Shown in pieces: positions 1 to 7,805 of a stretch of DNA of 22,221 nucleotides. The stretch is from assembly GCA_913009515.1 (NCBI GenBank), contig CAJVYO010000003.1, forward strand, positions 1 to 22,221, read 5' to 3'. The first letter of the stretch is position 1, and every line of letters begins with the position of its first letter. The notes under the pieces were generated by a model that ran no database searches, had not been told where the DNA came from, and was given only the letters and a program-made list of their open reading frames with translations. This stretch comes from an uncultured Methylococcaceae bacterium. Its GTDB lineage: Bacteria > Pseudomonadota > Gammaproteobacteria > Methylococcales > Methylomonadaceae. Both the position numbers and the translations under genes were made by a program.

Positions 1-71
1 TGTAGCTCAATCGGTAGAGCAGCTGATTTGTAATCAGCAGGTCGCGGGTTCGATTCCCATCATCAGCTCCA
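1..71 (+). tRNA. tRNA-Thr (anticodon UGU), 5' end cut by window edge
   Basis: The anticodon stem-loop ctgat-ttTGTaa-atcag is visible around positions 23-39 and gives anticodon TGT, which reads ACA (Thr). The D-arm (agctc...gagc), the T-loop (ttcgatt) and an encoded 3' CCA are present. The 3' acceptor strand catcagc would pair with gctgatg. Only the last two of those bases (tg) are in the window, so about five 5' bases are missing to the left. The T-stem shows a C-A mismatch and a G-T pair, as tolerated in other tRNA-Thr. An upstream tRNA cluster or promoter would lie outside the window. Confidence 0.95.
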
Positions 72-79
72 TATTTAAG

Positions 80-115
80 ACCCTGTTATATTTTAATATA
101 TGACAGGGTTTTTTT
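80..115 (+). terminator. Intrinsic terminator of the tRNA transcript
   Basis: An almost perfect inverted repeat (accctgt-tatat / atata-tgacagggt, about 12 bp with one G-T pair) has a short AT loop and is followed at once by a run of seven T. It begins 8 bases after the tRNA CCA end, so it ends the tRNA transcript and separates it from the queD operon. Confidence 0.9.
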
Positions 116-162
116 ATGCCTGCAAGAAAGTTTTTGATAAAGTGCTTAAGAGTGATAAATAA

Positions 163-171
163 TGCTATATT
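163..171 (+). promoter_or_regulatory. Putative extended -10 promoter for the queD operon
   Basis: TGCTATATT matches the extended -10 form (TGnTATAAT with one mismatch). It lies about 47 bases before the likely queD start, in the only gap between the tRNA terminator and the operon. No good -35 hexamer is seen at 17 bp; TTGATA at 134-139 is too far upstream for this -10. The call rests on motif and position only. Confidence 0.35.
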
Positions 172-217
172 AAGAGCTTTAGACGATGATATTTTTTAAT
201 AAAAGGTGTTGATAAGC

Positions 218-571
218 GTGTATAGGATTTCTAAACAATTTACTTTTAGTGCTAGCCATATAATTGAAGGATTGCCTGATGGACACCCATGCAGTCGTCT
301 ACATGGTCATAATTATAATGTTGAGTTAGTGCTTGAAGCTGCAGCATTGAATGCAACCGGTTTTGTCGTGGATTATAATGAACTCAGTGTCTTTAAAGAA
401 ATGATCGATAATACCTTAGATCATCGGCATTTAAATGATGTATTAGACGGTGCGACCACCGCAGAAAGCATTGCTAAATATTTATATGACCATGCTAAAT
501 CACTTTGGCAAGAAGTGGTTGCGGTGAGTGTCAGTGAGACGCCGAAGACTAATGCAACCTATCAGCCTTAA
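218..571 (+). CDS. queD: 6-carboxytetrahydropterin synthase QueD (6-pyruvoyl-tetrahydropterin synthase family)
   Basis: QueD converts 7,8-dihydroneopterin triphosphate to 6-carboxy-tetrahydropterin in the queuosine/7-deazaguanine tRNA modification pathway. The family signatures are clear. The three zinc-binding histidines are H14 (FSASH) and H29/H31 (LHGHNY). The catalytic cysteine is C25 in HPCSRLHGH, the Asp-His pair is D68/H69 (LDHRHLND), and E107 lies in SETPKTNATY. At 117 aa the length is close to E. coli QueD (121 aa). The frame is open from a GTG at 206, but the GTG at 218 is preferred because AAGGTG (203-208) sits 9 bases before it, whereas it would overlap the earlier GTG. queC, queE and queF are not nearby. 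The gene leads a five-gene operon with unrelated housekeeping functions, and its stop is 3 bases before the next start. Confidence 0.93.
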   Translation: MYRISKQFTFSASHIIEGLPDGHPCSRLHGHNYNVELVLEAAALNATGFVVDYNELSVFKEMIDNTLDHRHLNDVLDGATTAESIAKYLYDHAKSLWQEVVAVSVSETPKTNATYQP

Positions 572-574
572 TGT

Positions 575-1672
575 ATGTTACATAATAATGAGATTTCCAG
601 TTTACAATTTTTAAAAGATAGCCTGAAACGGTTTTTTCCTAATGCTCAAGCAATTGCATTAGCGTTAATTTTAATTTGCGGTTATTTTTTAATTACATCC
701 TTATCAGATGTCTTGATGCCCGTGTTTATCGCCGTTGTTTTAGCTTATTTATTAGAAGGCTTGGTGAAACAAGTTGAGTGTAAATTGCCCCGTTTGCCGG
801 CGGTATTTATTGTGTTTACCGGTTTTATGGCGGTATTCTCGTATGTTTTATTTGGCTTAATGCCGATGGTATTTTCACAATTAAAAGAATTAATTAAACA
901 TACGCCTGATATTGTAAAAAGTTTCCAAACAGCCATGTTAAAGCTACCCGAAGCCTATCCGCAATTAATTTCTGCTGATAAATTAAAGGATTTAATGTTT
1001 GTGATTCAGCAAGAGGCCTTAAATTATGGTCAAGAATTATTAACGCTATCGGCTTCTTCGGTGATGAGCTTAATTAGTGTTTTAGTATATCTAATTTTAG
1101 TGCCAGTGTTGGTGTTGTTTTTCTTAAAAGATAAACAGATATTATTGCATTGGTTCACTGGCTTTATGCCCCGAGATAGACTGTTATCAGTGAATGTTTG
1201 GAATGAAGTGGATATGCAATTAGGCAATTATATTCGCGGTAAAATGTCCGAAGTGATTTTGTTAGGCGCAGCCAGTTACATTACCTTTGCCATGATGGGC
1301 ATGAATTATGCCGTGTTATTGGCCGTTTTTATGGGCTTATCGGTGATTATTCCTTATGTGGGTGCAACCTTGGTGACTTTTCCCGTTTTAGGCGTGGCTA
1401 TTTTTCAATGGGGCTTAGGCAGTGATGAATTTATGTATATTGCCATTGCTTATTCGATTATTCAAGCCATTGATGGCGTGGTATTAGTGCCATTATTATT
1501 TTCAGAAGCGGTTAATTTGCATGCGGTTGCCATTATTATTGCCATTTTATTTTTTGGTGGTATTTGGGGGTTTTGGGGGGTTTTCTTCGCGATTCCATTG
1601 GCAACCTTGGTGAAAGCCGTGATTTCTGCATGGCCGAGGTTGGATGACAAAATGCACCATTTTAATATGTAA
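575..1672 (+). CDS. AI-2E/PerM family membrane permease
   Basis: This is a 365-aa integral membrane protein of the AI-2E transporter (PerM/YdiK/TqsA) superfamily. Visible features are an N-terminal hydrophobic hairpin (about residues 27-65, including the family-typical VLMPVFIAVVLAYLLEGLV), a third segment near 75-100 and a central soluble stretch with amphipathic helices (about 105-150). C-terminal hydrophobic segments follow, with the conserved glycine-rich motif around GLSVIIPYVGATLVTFPV and the closing FFGGIWGFWGVFFAIPLATLVKAV. Members have been linked to autoinducer-2 export or Na+/H+ antiport, and substrate cannot be told from sequence. The start lies 3 bases after the queD stop with no clear Shine-Dalgarno, so translation is probably coupled. 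mazG follows after 6 bases. Confidence 0.88.
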   Translation: MLHNNEISSLQFLKDSLKRFFPNAQAIALALILICGYFLITSLSDVLMPVFIAVVLAYLLEGLVKQVECKLPRLPAVFIVFTGFMAVFSYVLFGLMPMVFSQLKELIKHTPDIVKSFQTAMLKLPEAYPQLISADKLKDLMFVIQQEALNYGQELLTLSASSVMSLISVLVYLILVPVLVLFFLKDKQILLHWFTGFMPRDRLLSVNVWNEVDMQLGNYIRGKMSEVILLGAASYITFAMMGMNYAVLLAVFMGLSVIIPYVGATLVTFPVLGVAIFQWGLGSDEFMYIAIAYSIIQAIDGVVLVPLLFSEAVNLHAVAIIIAILFFGGIWGFWGVFFAIPLATLVKAVISAWPRLDDKMHHFNM

Positions 1673-1678
1673 AATAAT

Positions 1679-2470
1679 ATGAAAAATATACAACGATTAT
1701 TAAATTTAGCCGCTCAATTAAGACATCCTGAAACCGGTTGTGCATGGGATAAAAAACAGACTTTTAAAAGTTTAACCAAATATACCTTAGAAGAAGCGTA
1801 TGAAGTCATTGATGCGATTGAACGCGAGGATATGACGGAACTACAAGCTGAATTAGGCGATTTATTATTTCAGGTGGTGTTTTATGCACAAATAGCCAGT
1901 GAACAAGCCTTATTTGATTTTGATAAAGTCGCGGGTGATGTCACGGATAAGTTGATTCGTCGCCATCCGCATATTTTTTCAGATGTTGTGTATGCTAACG
2001 AGCAAGAGCAACAACAGGCATGGAATGAAATTAAAGCCTTAGAACGGCAATATAAATCTAATAATACCGATACCATTTTATCAGGTGTCGCTAAAAATTT
2101 ACCTGCTTTAGTTTATAGTCATAAAATTCAAGATAGAGCGGCAGAACATGGGTTTGATTGGCAAACAACAGCACCTGTGTTCGATAAAGTGCTGGAAGAG
2201 TTAGACGAAGTTAAAGAAGCATGGCAATCGGGTGATCAAGCCCATATTGAAGAAGAAATCGGCGATTTATTATTGGTCGCGGTTAATTTAGCACGGCATA
2301 TGAATGTTGATGCAGAACAAGCCTTAAAGAAAAGTACTGAAAAGTTTACGCAACGCTTTGAGCATATGGAACAGCATTTAAGCAGGTCTGAGCGTGAGGT
2401 TAAGTCTTGCAGTCTTGAAGAGCTGGAATCTTTATGGCTCAACGCAAAACAGCACTTAGCTAGCCATTAA
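1679..2470 (+). CDS. mazG: Nucleoside triphosphate pyrophosphohydrolase MazG
   Basis: MazG hydrolyses (d)NTPs to NMP and pyrophosphate. It clears damaged or non-canonical nucleotides and, in E. coli, modulates ppGpp-related stress. The protein has 263 aa, the same as E. coli MazG, and the usual duplicated all-alpha NTP-PPase domains. The N-terminal domain carries the metal-binding acidic pattern LEEAYEVIDAIE (EE at 38-39) with ELGDLLFQVVF (E58, D61). The C-terminal domain repeats it as LEELDEVKEAW and EEEIGDLLLVAVNLARH. The typical N-terminal phrase LRHPETGCAWDKKQTFKSL is present. No Shine-Dalgarno is obvious before the ATG, which lies 6 bases from the preceding stop, so coupling is likely. 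It is a chromosomal housekeeping copy and no mazEF toxin genes are adjacent. Confidence 0.96.
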   Translation: MKNIQRLLNLAAQLRHPETGCAWDKKQTFKSLTKYTLEEAYEVIDAIEREDMTELQAELGDLLFQVVFYAQIASEQALFDFDKVAGDVTDKLIRRHPHIFSDVVYANEQEQQQAWNEIKALERQYKSNNTDTILSGVAKNLPALVYSHKIQDRAAEHGFDWQTTAPVFDKVLEELDEVKEAWQSGDQAHIEEEIGDLLLVAVNLARHMNVDAEQALKKSTEKFTQRFEHMEQHLSRSEREVKSCSLEELESLWLNAKQHLASH

Positions 2471-2497
2471 AATTTTTATATTATAAAGAGAGAAGCA

Positions 2498-2809
2498 ATG
2501 AGTCAATTTGACAATGTAACGGTTATTAAAAAAGCCAATATTTATTTTGATGGTAAGGTAACGAGTCGTACGGTGGAATTTGCTGATGGCACTAAAAAAA
2601 CCTTAGGTATTATGTTAGCAGGTGATTATACATTTGATACCGTCGAAAAAGAATTAATGGAAATTATGGCGGGCGAGTTAGAAATTTTATTGCCTGGGCA
2701 AGATTGGAAAGTGATTAATGCCGGTGAGTCATTTGAAGTGCCTGCCAATTCACAATTTAAATTAAAAATTAAAACGCCAACAGATTATTGTTGTTCATAT
2801 TTCAAATAA
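2498..2809 (+). CDS. ppnP: Pyrimidine/purine nucleoside phosphorylase PpnP (DUF1255, YaiE)
   Basis: This small single-domain cupin protein of 103 aa belongs to the YaiE/PpnP family, which phosphorolyses several nucleosides to free base and ribose-1-phosphate. The family pattern is well kept: YFDGKVTSRTV, then GIMLAGDYTFDT, the E-rich strand EKELMEIMAGELEILLPGQ.DW, and the C-terminal ESFEVPANSQFKLKIKTPTDYCCSYFK. It is about 9 residues longer at the N-terminus than E. coli PpnP (94 aa). A purine-rich AGAGAGAAG lies directly before the ATG. It sits after mazG, another nucleotide-cleaning enzyme, and the slyX start comes 2 bases after its stop. Confidence 0.92.
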   Translation: MSQFDNVTVIKKANIYFDGKVTSRTVEFADGTKKTLGIMLAGDYTFDTVEKELMEIMAGELEILLPGQDWKVINAGESFEVPANSQFKLKIKTPTDYCCSYFK

Positions 2810-2811
2810 AT

Positions 2812-3030
2812 ATGACGATGGAAAATCGAATAGAAAATGTAGAAATAAAAATAGCGTATCAAGATGATACTTTGATACAGTTAAATGATGTGATTGTGCG
2901 TCAACAACAACAAATTGACAGCTTAGAAAAATTAACCCAGCAATTATTAGGGCGTGTCAGGGATTTATCTGAAAATGCGGCTCAGAGTATGGGTGAAATA
3001 TCGACAGATGAGCGACCACCGCATTATTGA
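2812..3030 (+). CDS. slyX: SlyX family protein
   Basis: This is a 72-aa SlyX-like protein, matching E. coli SlyX in length. It is predicted to be mostly coiled coil: heptad-like hydrophobic spacing runs from about residue 7 to 52 (IENVEIKIAYQDDTLIQLND, QQQQIDSLEKLTQQLLGRV). The C-terminus ends in the family signature PPHY. The reading frame extends upstream to 2788 inside ppnP, but the ATG at 2812, just after the ppnP stop, gives the usual length; an ATG at 2818 is also possible. The molecular role of SlyX is unknown. It is the last gene of the operon and is followed by a hairpin terminator. Confidence 0.88.
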   Translation: MTMENRIENVEIKIAYQDDTLIQLNDVIVRQQQQIDSLEKLTQQLLGRVRDLSENAAQSMGEISTDERPPHY

Positions 3031-3058
3031 TGGTTAAGGGGGTAGGTCAGCTATGAAG

Positions 3059-3088
3059 GCATTAAAAAAAGAGTAAATTTTTTAATGC
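3059..3088. terminator. Bidirectional hairpin terminator between slyX and the Kef gene
   Basis: The inverted repeat gcattaaaaaa (3059-3069) / ttttttaatgc (3078-3088) forms an 11-bp stem with an 8-base loop. Its A and T runs give a U-rich stretch on either transcript. It sits where the plus-strand slyX operon and the minus-strand antiporter gene converge, and it overlaps the last bases and stop codon of the latter. Confidence 0.75.
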
Positions 3089-4812
3089 TTTAATTCACCC
3101 ATTACCACTTTATTTTCCATGACTTTCTGTACTACATCTTGATAGTACTCTTCTTTAAACTCATAGATGATATCATCAATTTTTTTACGATTGAGCCCAC
3201 TGCTAATAAGTACATCTTCGGTTAATCGCAAGCTAATTTCTAAGGTTTCTGACACGGTTGTATTAACACCTTTACTAATTAAATCCGCACAATGTTGTCT
3301 ATCAATGGCCCGTGAATGAATAGGTAAATCAGGATAATTTTGTCGAATAAGCGGTACCATTTTGTCGATATTTTTAGGATTATCCAATGCAATAACGATC
3401 ATTTTTGAATGTTCAGCGCCGGCTGAATGTAATACTTTTACATTGGACGCATCACCAAAAAAAACCGGAAATCCTTGAGCTCTAGCTGACTTTATACGTT
3501 GTTGATTCATATCAATTGCAATATAGGGTACCTCGGCGGCACTGAGGATCGCTCCAATCCTAGCTCCGACACGACCATATCCTGCTAAAATAACATGATT
3601 TTTGATGCCTTCAATAAATTCATCGGAAGACGAATGTGTAAATTCAGGGGTGTAGTATTTCAGCAATAAACTATTGGAAAATTTAACCACGAATGGTGTA
3701 AACACCATGCTTAAGGCAATAATAAGCGTTAAGATTGGGCTGATTGTAGGGTCTAAAATACCGGCTTCTGCGGCAAAACCAAACATAACAAAGCCAAACT
3801 CGCCGCTTTGAGAGAGTAAAACGCCTGTTTGAATGGCAATATCAGAACGGATATTATTTTTTCTAGCCAAGAAATATATGATGCAGCCTTTTATCAGCAT
3901 TAGTAAGGTGGTTAAGCCTAAAATGGTAGCAAAATTATCCCATAAAAGTTTAAATTCTATGCCCATGCCGATGGTTATAAAGAATAAACCCAATAATATG
4001 CCACGGAAAGGCAGTATATCGGCTTCAATTTGGTGGCGGTAGTGTGATTCAGCTAGCATTAAACCGGCTAAAAAAGCCCCTAACGCCATCGATAAGCCAA
4101 CAAATTCCATAATCCATGCAACGCCTAAAACTAGTAGCACTGCAACTGCAACAAAGACTTCAGGATCTTGACTAGCAACGATTTTATCTAAGATAGGATT
4201 TAATAAATAGCGACCAATAAGCAATAAAGTGACAATGGCCGCTAGTGCATACAAAATATTAACGCCTGATTCAGTTACATTAATATCACCGCCTGCTAAC
4301 ATTGAGATTAATGCTAATAACGGTACTACTGCAATGTCTTGTAATAATAAAACTGCAAACGACATTTGTCCCATAACAGTAATAATTCCGCCGCGTTCAG
4401 CAAGAATATTTAAACAAAAAGCAGTGGATGATAATGAGAGTCCAAAGCCAATAATAATGGCATCATACTGTGAAACACCTAATAAAATAGCAACGCCATA
4501 CAGCACAAAGGCGGTTAATAATAATTGACTTAAGCCTAGCCCAATCACTAATTTTCGCATTTGCCATAATTTATTAGGTTTAAGTTCAATACCGAGAATA
4601 AACAGTAAAAAAATAACACCAAATTCAGCAAGATGACGTATTTCCTCAACTTCAGTAATAATACAGAATCCCCATGGTCCTAAAATGGCACCAGCGGTTA
4701 AATAACCTAAAATAGCCCCTAAACGAATGGCATGAAAAATAGGGATAACAGTAACGGTTGCAAGCAATAGTGCCAGAATATCAAGTAAATAATGCGTGCC
4801 AGTTTCTTCCAT
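3082..4812 (-). CDS. Kef-type (CPA2) monovalent cation:proton antiporter with RCK/TrkA-N domain
   Basis: The 576-aa inner-membrane antiporter or glutathione-type K+ efflux protein belongs to the CPA2 family (KefB/KefC-like). Residues 1-385 are a Na+/H+ exchanger-type membrane domain of about 12 hydrophobic segments. It holds the family motifs LGYLTAGAILGPWG (35-48), FGVIFLLFILGIELKP (64-79), GFGLSLSSTAF (122-132) and the ion-binding Gln-Asp pair in LLLQDIAVVPLL (D159). Residues about 405-525 form a Rossmann RCK/TrkA-N domain with the NAD-binding motif GYGRVG (411-416) and an acidic residue after the second strand (D434). No KefF/KefG ancillary oxidoreductase gene is adjacent. Whether K+ or Na+ is moved cannot be told. 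The gene stands alone on the minus strand, downstream of the fdh operon and its terminator. No strong ribosome-binding site is seen. Confidence 0.9.
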   Translation of the reverse strand: MEETGTHYLLDILALLLATVTVIPIFHAIRLGAILGYLTAGAILGPWGFCIITEVEEIRHLAEFGVIFLLFILGIELKPNKLWQMRKLVIGLGLSQLLLTAFVLYGVAILLGVSQYDAIIIGFGLSLSSTAFCLNILAERGGIITVMGQMSFAVLLLQDIAVVPLLALISMLAGGDINVTESGVNILYALAAIVTLLLIGRYLLNPILDKIVASQDPEVFVAVAVLLVLGVAWIMEFVGLSMALGAFLAGLMLAESHYRHQIEADILPFRGILLGLFFITIGMGIEFKLLWDNFATILGLTTLLMLIKGCIIYFLARKNNIRSDIAIQTGVLLSQSGEFGFVMFGFAAEAGILDPTISPILTLIIALSMVFTPFVVKFSNSLLLKYYTPEFTHSSSDEFIEGIKNHVILAGYGRVGARIGAILSAAEVPYIAIDMNQQRIKSARAQGFPVFFGDASNVKVLHSAGAEHSKMIVIALDNPKNIDKMVPLIRQNYPDLPIHSRAIDRQHCADLISKGVNTTVSETLEISLRLTEDVLISSGLNRKKIDDIIYEFKEEYYQDVVQKVMENKVVMGELKH

Positions 4813-4961
4813 TTGAGGAATATCTCGTTAAAGTGGTGATAGGGAGGTAGTAAGGAATGAGTATAAAATAAAGTGGGGCGAAGGCTTTGGCTTATATATT
4901 AAAAATGGTGACTAAAGTCTACGCCGCAGACCTAAATTATTTTAGGGACGTGTCTAAACAT

Positions 4962-5015
4962 AAAAAAATATCCGCCATGACGGTTATAAAAACAGTCAAA
5001 AATGACGGATATTTT
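4962..5015 (-). terminator. Intrinsic terminator of the formate dehydrogenase operon
   Basis: On the minus strand, AAAATATCCG (5015-5006) pairs with CGGATATTTT (4974-4965), a 10-bp stem. The base of the stem runs straight into a T-run that reads as seven A (4962-4968) on the plus strand. The interior (4975-5005) can pair further with mismatches (cat/atg, gac/gtc), making a long imperfect hairpin. It begins 22 bases after the fdhA stop. Confidence 0.75.
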
Positions 5016-5037
5016 AGTTTAATAAAGTGAGTGTGTA

Positions 5038-7803
5038 TTAATTAGTACGTTTAGCGATTTCGCCACCTTGACTGACCTTAACTGAACAGAATTTAAATTC
5101 TGGAATTTTAGCCGAAGGGTCAAGAGCATCATTAGTAATTAAATTGGCACTGGCTTCGTTATAGCAGAATGCCATAAACATGGAACCTTTTTGAATGCCA
5201 ATATCTTCACGAGCATACGCAACAATTTTGCCACGACGGGATTCAATGGTAATGGTTCCACCGGCATTAATGCCCATCGATTGTAAATCTTCAGGATGAA
5301 TAGTGACCACTGGATCTGGCTCAATCGCATCAAGTGTCGGAGAATGACGGGTCATACTGCCAGTATGCCAATGTTCAAGTTGACGACCGGTGATGAAAAT
5401 TAACGGGTATTCTTCATCAGGCATTTCATCAGCATGAATATAACTGGCAGGTACAAATTTACCGCGACCTGATGAGGTTGGGAAACCATCAGTAAAAATA
5501 ATCGGTTCACCTGGATCGCCGACATTTTCAAGTGGGTACGTGAGTGAATCTTCAGTGTCGATTCTGTCCCAGGTCATACCTGCAATACTAGGCATTGCTT
5601 GACGCATTTCTTCAAACACATCTTTAGGATGTTGATAATTCCAGCCACAGCCTAAGCGATTGGCAATTTCTTGTAAAATCCACAAGTCTTGTTTGGCTTC
5701 TCCTGGTGGATTAACCGCTGCACGTCCCATTTGTACGCGTCTATCGGTATTTGAGAAGGTGCCGTCTTTTTCGTAGAATGCAGAAGCAGGTAAAATAACA
5801 TCTGCAAAGCCAGCGGTTTCAGTTAAGAAAATATCTTGCACCACTAAATGCTCTAAATGTACAAAGGCTTCACGGACATGATTTTGATTCGGATCTGACA
5901 TCGCAGGATTTTCACCTTGCACAAACATGCCGTATATTTCATCATCTAAAATAGCATGAATCATTTCCACGGTGGTTAAACCCCGTTTAGGATCTAAGGC
6001 AACGCCCCATAATTTTTCAAATTTAGCTTGGTTTTCAAAATGTTCAACAGGTGCATAATCAGGATACACCATTGGGATTAAGCCTACATCTGATGCCCCT
6101 TGTACATTATTTTGCCCCCGTAGTGGGTGCAATCCTGATCCTGGTTTACCTATTTGACCTGTCATCAATGCTAATGCGATTAAACAACGTGAATTATCGG
6201 TGCCATGAATATGTTGTGAAACGCCCATGCCCCATAAAATCATAGAGGCGTTTGAGGTCGCATAAAGTCGAGCGACTTCACGTAAGGTATTTGCATCAAT
6301 GCCACAAATAGGCGCGACTTTTTCAGGGCTATAATCTTTTAGATGAGCCTGCATAAACTCGAAATCTTCAGTATGCTTGGCGATATAATCATCGTTTTGC
6401 AAACCTTCATCCAAGATAACGTGCATCATTCCGTTTAGCAGTGCCACATCGGTATCAGGGCGGAAGGCTAAATGATGCGAGGCATATTTAGCAATATCGG
6501 TGCGATTAGGGTCGATTAAGATAATTTTAGTGCCATTTTTAGCGGCATTCTTCATAAAGGTAGCGCCAACAGGGTGGTTTACTGTTGGATTTGAACCAAT
6601 AATGATAATAACTTCTGCTTTTTTCACATCTTCAACAGGATTGGAAACCGCGCCTGAACCGAGACATTCTAATAAGGCAACCACTGATGAAGCATGGCAT
6701 AAACGCGTACAGTGATCGACATTATTAGAGCCAAAACCTGTACGTACTAATTTTTGGAATAAATAGGCTTCTTCGTTACTACCTTTAGCCGACCCCAGTC
6801 CTGCTAACGCTTTTTTACCTTTTTCATCACGGATTTTCTTTAAACCATTCGCGGCGAAATCCAATGCTTCGTCCCACGTGGCTTCACGAAACACGCTGTC
6901 TAAATCATTAGGGTCGAGCAGCTCCATAGTTTTTGCAATACCTTCACGACGGATTAAAGGTTTGGTTAAACGTAATGGATTATGGATATAGTTGAAGCCA
7001 TAACGACCTTTTACACAGAGGCGGAAGTGATTAGTATCGCCGTCACGTCCTTCGGTGTATAAAATTTTATCGTCTTTAACGTGATATTTAATCAGACAAC
7101 CAACGCCACAATAAGGGCAGGTTGAATCAACCGTTTTATCAACGACTTCAAGTCCGACATTATTGGCCGGCATTAATGCACCCGTTGGACAGGCTTGGAC
7201 ACATTCACCACAAGCAACACAACTACTAGCTGCCATTGGATCTGCAATATCAAACACAATTTCTGCATGTGAGCCGCGATTAGCAAAGCCTATCACATCA
7301 TTCATTTGTTCTTCACGGCAAGCACGTAGACAGCGGGTACACTGAATGCAGGCATCCATATTTACGGCAATCGCGGGATGCGATAAATCAGCGGCTGGTT
7401 GGTTACGGGCTTCAAAACGCGGTTCCCCAACATTAAGTTTTTTGACCCATTGGTCTAACTCAGAATCTAGTTTATAAGGTGATTCACCTTGTTTTGGCAT
7501 ATCTGATTTTAGTAATTCTAAAACCATTTTTTGTGAGGTGACAGCACGTTTACTATTCGCTTGTACGGTCATGCCTTCTGTCGGCATGCGGCAACAAGAC
7601 GGTGCTAAAGTACGTTCGCCATCAATCTCTACGACGCAGGCACGGCAGTTGCCATCAGCACGGAGTCCTTCTTTATAACAAAGATGTGGGATGTCTTTGT
7701 CGTGACGTTTGGCCACTTGTAAAATACTTTCATCAGCGAAAGCACTGATTGCTTCACCGTCTAAGGTGAAGTTAATCATTGGAGTATCAGCATTAACAGT
7801 CAT
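5038..7803 (-). CDS. NAD-dependent formate dehydrogenase, catalytic alpha subunit (FDH1/FdsA type, bis-MGD Mo or W)
   Basis: This is the cytoplasmic catalytic subunit that oxidises formate to CO2, 921 aa. Domains in order: a 2Fe-2S ferredoxin-like domain (C42, C53, C56 and C70 or C71); a NuoG-type 4Fe-4S segment with two clusters (C152/C155/C158/C162 and C195/C198/C201/C205); the 4Fe-4S motif CPYCGVGC (229-236) plus C263; then the molybdopterin oxidoreductase body. The active-site phrase is CTRLCHASS, with Cys369 where E. coli FdhF has selenocysteine and His370 next to it, so this is a Cys enzyme. The C-terminal MGD-binding domain shows ITGRQLEHWHTGSMTR. Whether Mo or W is used cannot be read from sequence; M. 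extorquens FDH1, of the same layout, uses W. It starts 2 bases after the fdhB stop, with AGGT 8 bases before the ATG. No fdhD/fdsC sulfur carrier is in the operon. Confidence 0.95.
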   Translation of the reverse strand: MTVNADTPMINFTLDGEAISAFADESILQVAKRHDKDIPHLCYKEGLRADGNCRACVVEIDGERTLAPSCCRMPTEGMTVQANSKRAVTSQKMVLELLKSDMPKQGESPYKLDSELDQWVKKLNVGEPRFEARNQPAADLSHPAIAVNMDACIQCTRCLRACREEQMNDVIGFANRGSHAEIVFDIADPMAASSCVACGECVQACPTGALMPANNVGLEVVDKTVDSTCPYCGVGCLIKYHVKDDKILYTEGRDGDTNHFRLCVKGRYGFNYIHNPLRLTKPLIRREGIAKTMELLDPNDLDSVFREATWDEALDFAANGLKKIRDEKGKKALAGLGSAKGSNEEAYLFQKLVRTGFGSNNVDHCTRLCHASSVVALLECLGSGAVSNPVEDVKKAEVIIIIGSNPTVNHPVGATFMKNAAKNGTKIILIDPNRTDIAKYASHHLAFRPDTDVALLNGMMHVILDEGLQNDDYIAKHTEDFEFMQAHLKDYSPEKVAPICGIDANTLREVARLYATSNASMILWGMGVSQHIHGTDNSRCLIALALMTGQIGKPGSGLHPLRGQNNVQGASDVGLIPMVYPDYAPVEHFENQAKFEKLWGVALDPKRGLTTVEMIHAILDDEIYGMFVQGENPAMSDPNQNHVREAFVHLEHLVVQDIFLTETAGFADVILPASAFYEKDGTFSNTDRRVQMGRAAVNPPGEAKQDLWILQEIANRLGCGWNYQHPKDVFEEMRQAMPSIAGMTWDRIDTEDSLTYPLENVGDPGEPIIFTDGFPTSSGRGKFVPASYIHADEMPDEEYPLIFITGRQLEHWHTGSMTRHSPTLDAIEPDPVVTIHPEDLQSMGINAGGTITIESRRGKIVAYAREDIGIQKGSMFMAFCYNEASANLITNDALDPSAKIPEFKFCSVKVSQGGEIAKRTN

Positions 7804-7805
7804 GA

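Noticed and set aside
134..139. TTGATA as the -35 for the queD promoter
   Set aside because: It is 26 bases from the only good -10 (166-171). At 16-18 bp only poor AT-rich hexamers are found.
206..217. Upstream GTG (206) and TTG (209) as queD starts
   Set aside because: The purine-rich AAGGTG overlaps or abuts them, so it cannot serve as their ribosome-binding site. It is correctly spaced for the GTG at 218, and the resulting N-terminus fits the family.
4813..4961. Promoter for the Kef-type antiporter gene
   Set aside because: A TATACT-like hexamer occurs on the minus strand at 4865-4860, but no matching -35 at proper spacing is visible, so it is not listed as a feature.
6696..6698. Selenocysteine at the formate dehydrogenase active site
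   Set aside because: The codon for residue 369 is a normal Cys codon within CTRLCHASS, and no in-frame TGA is involved.
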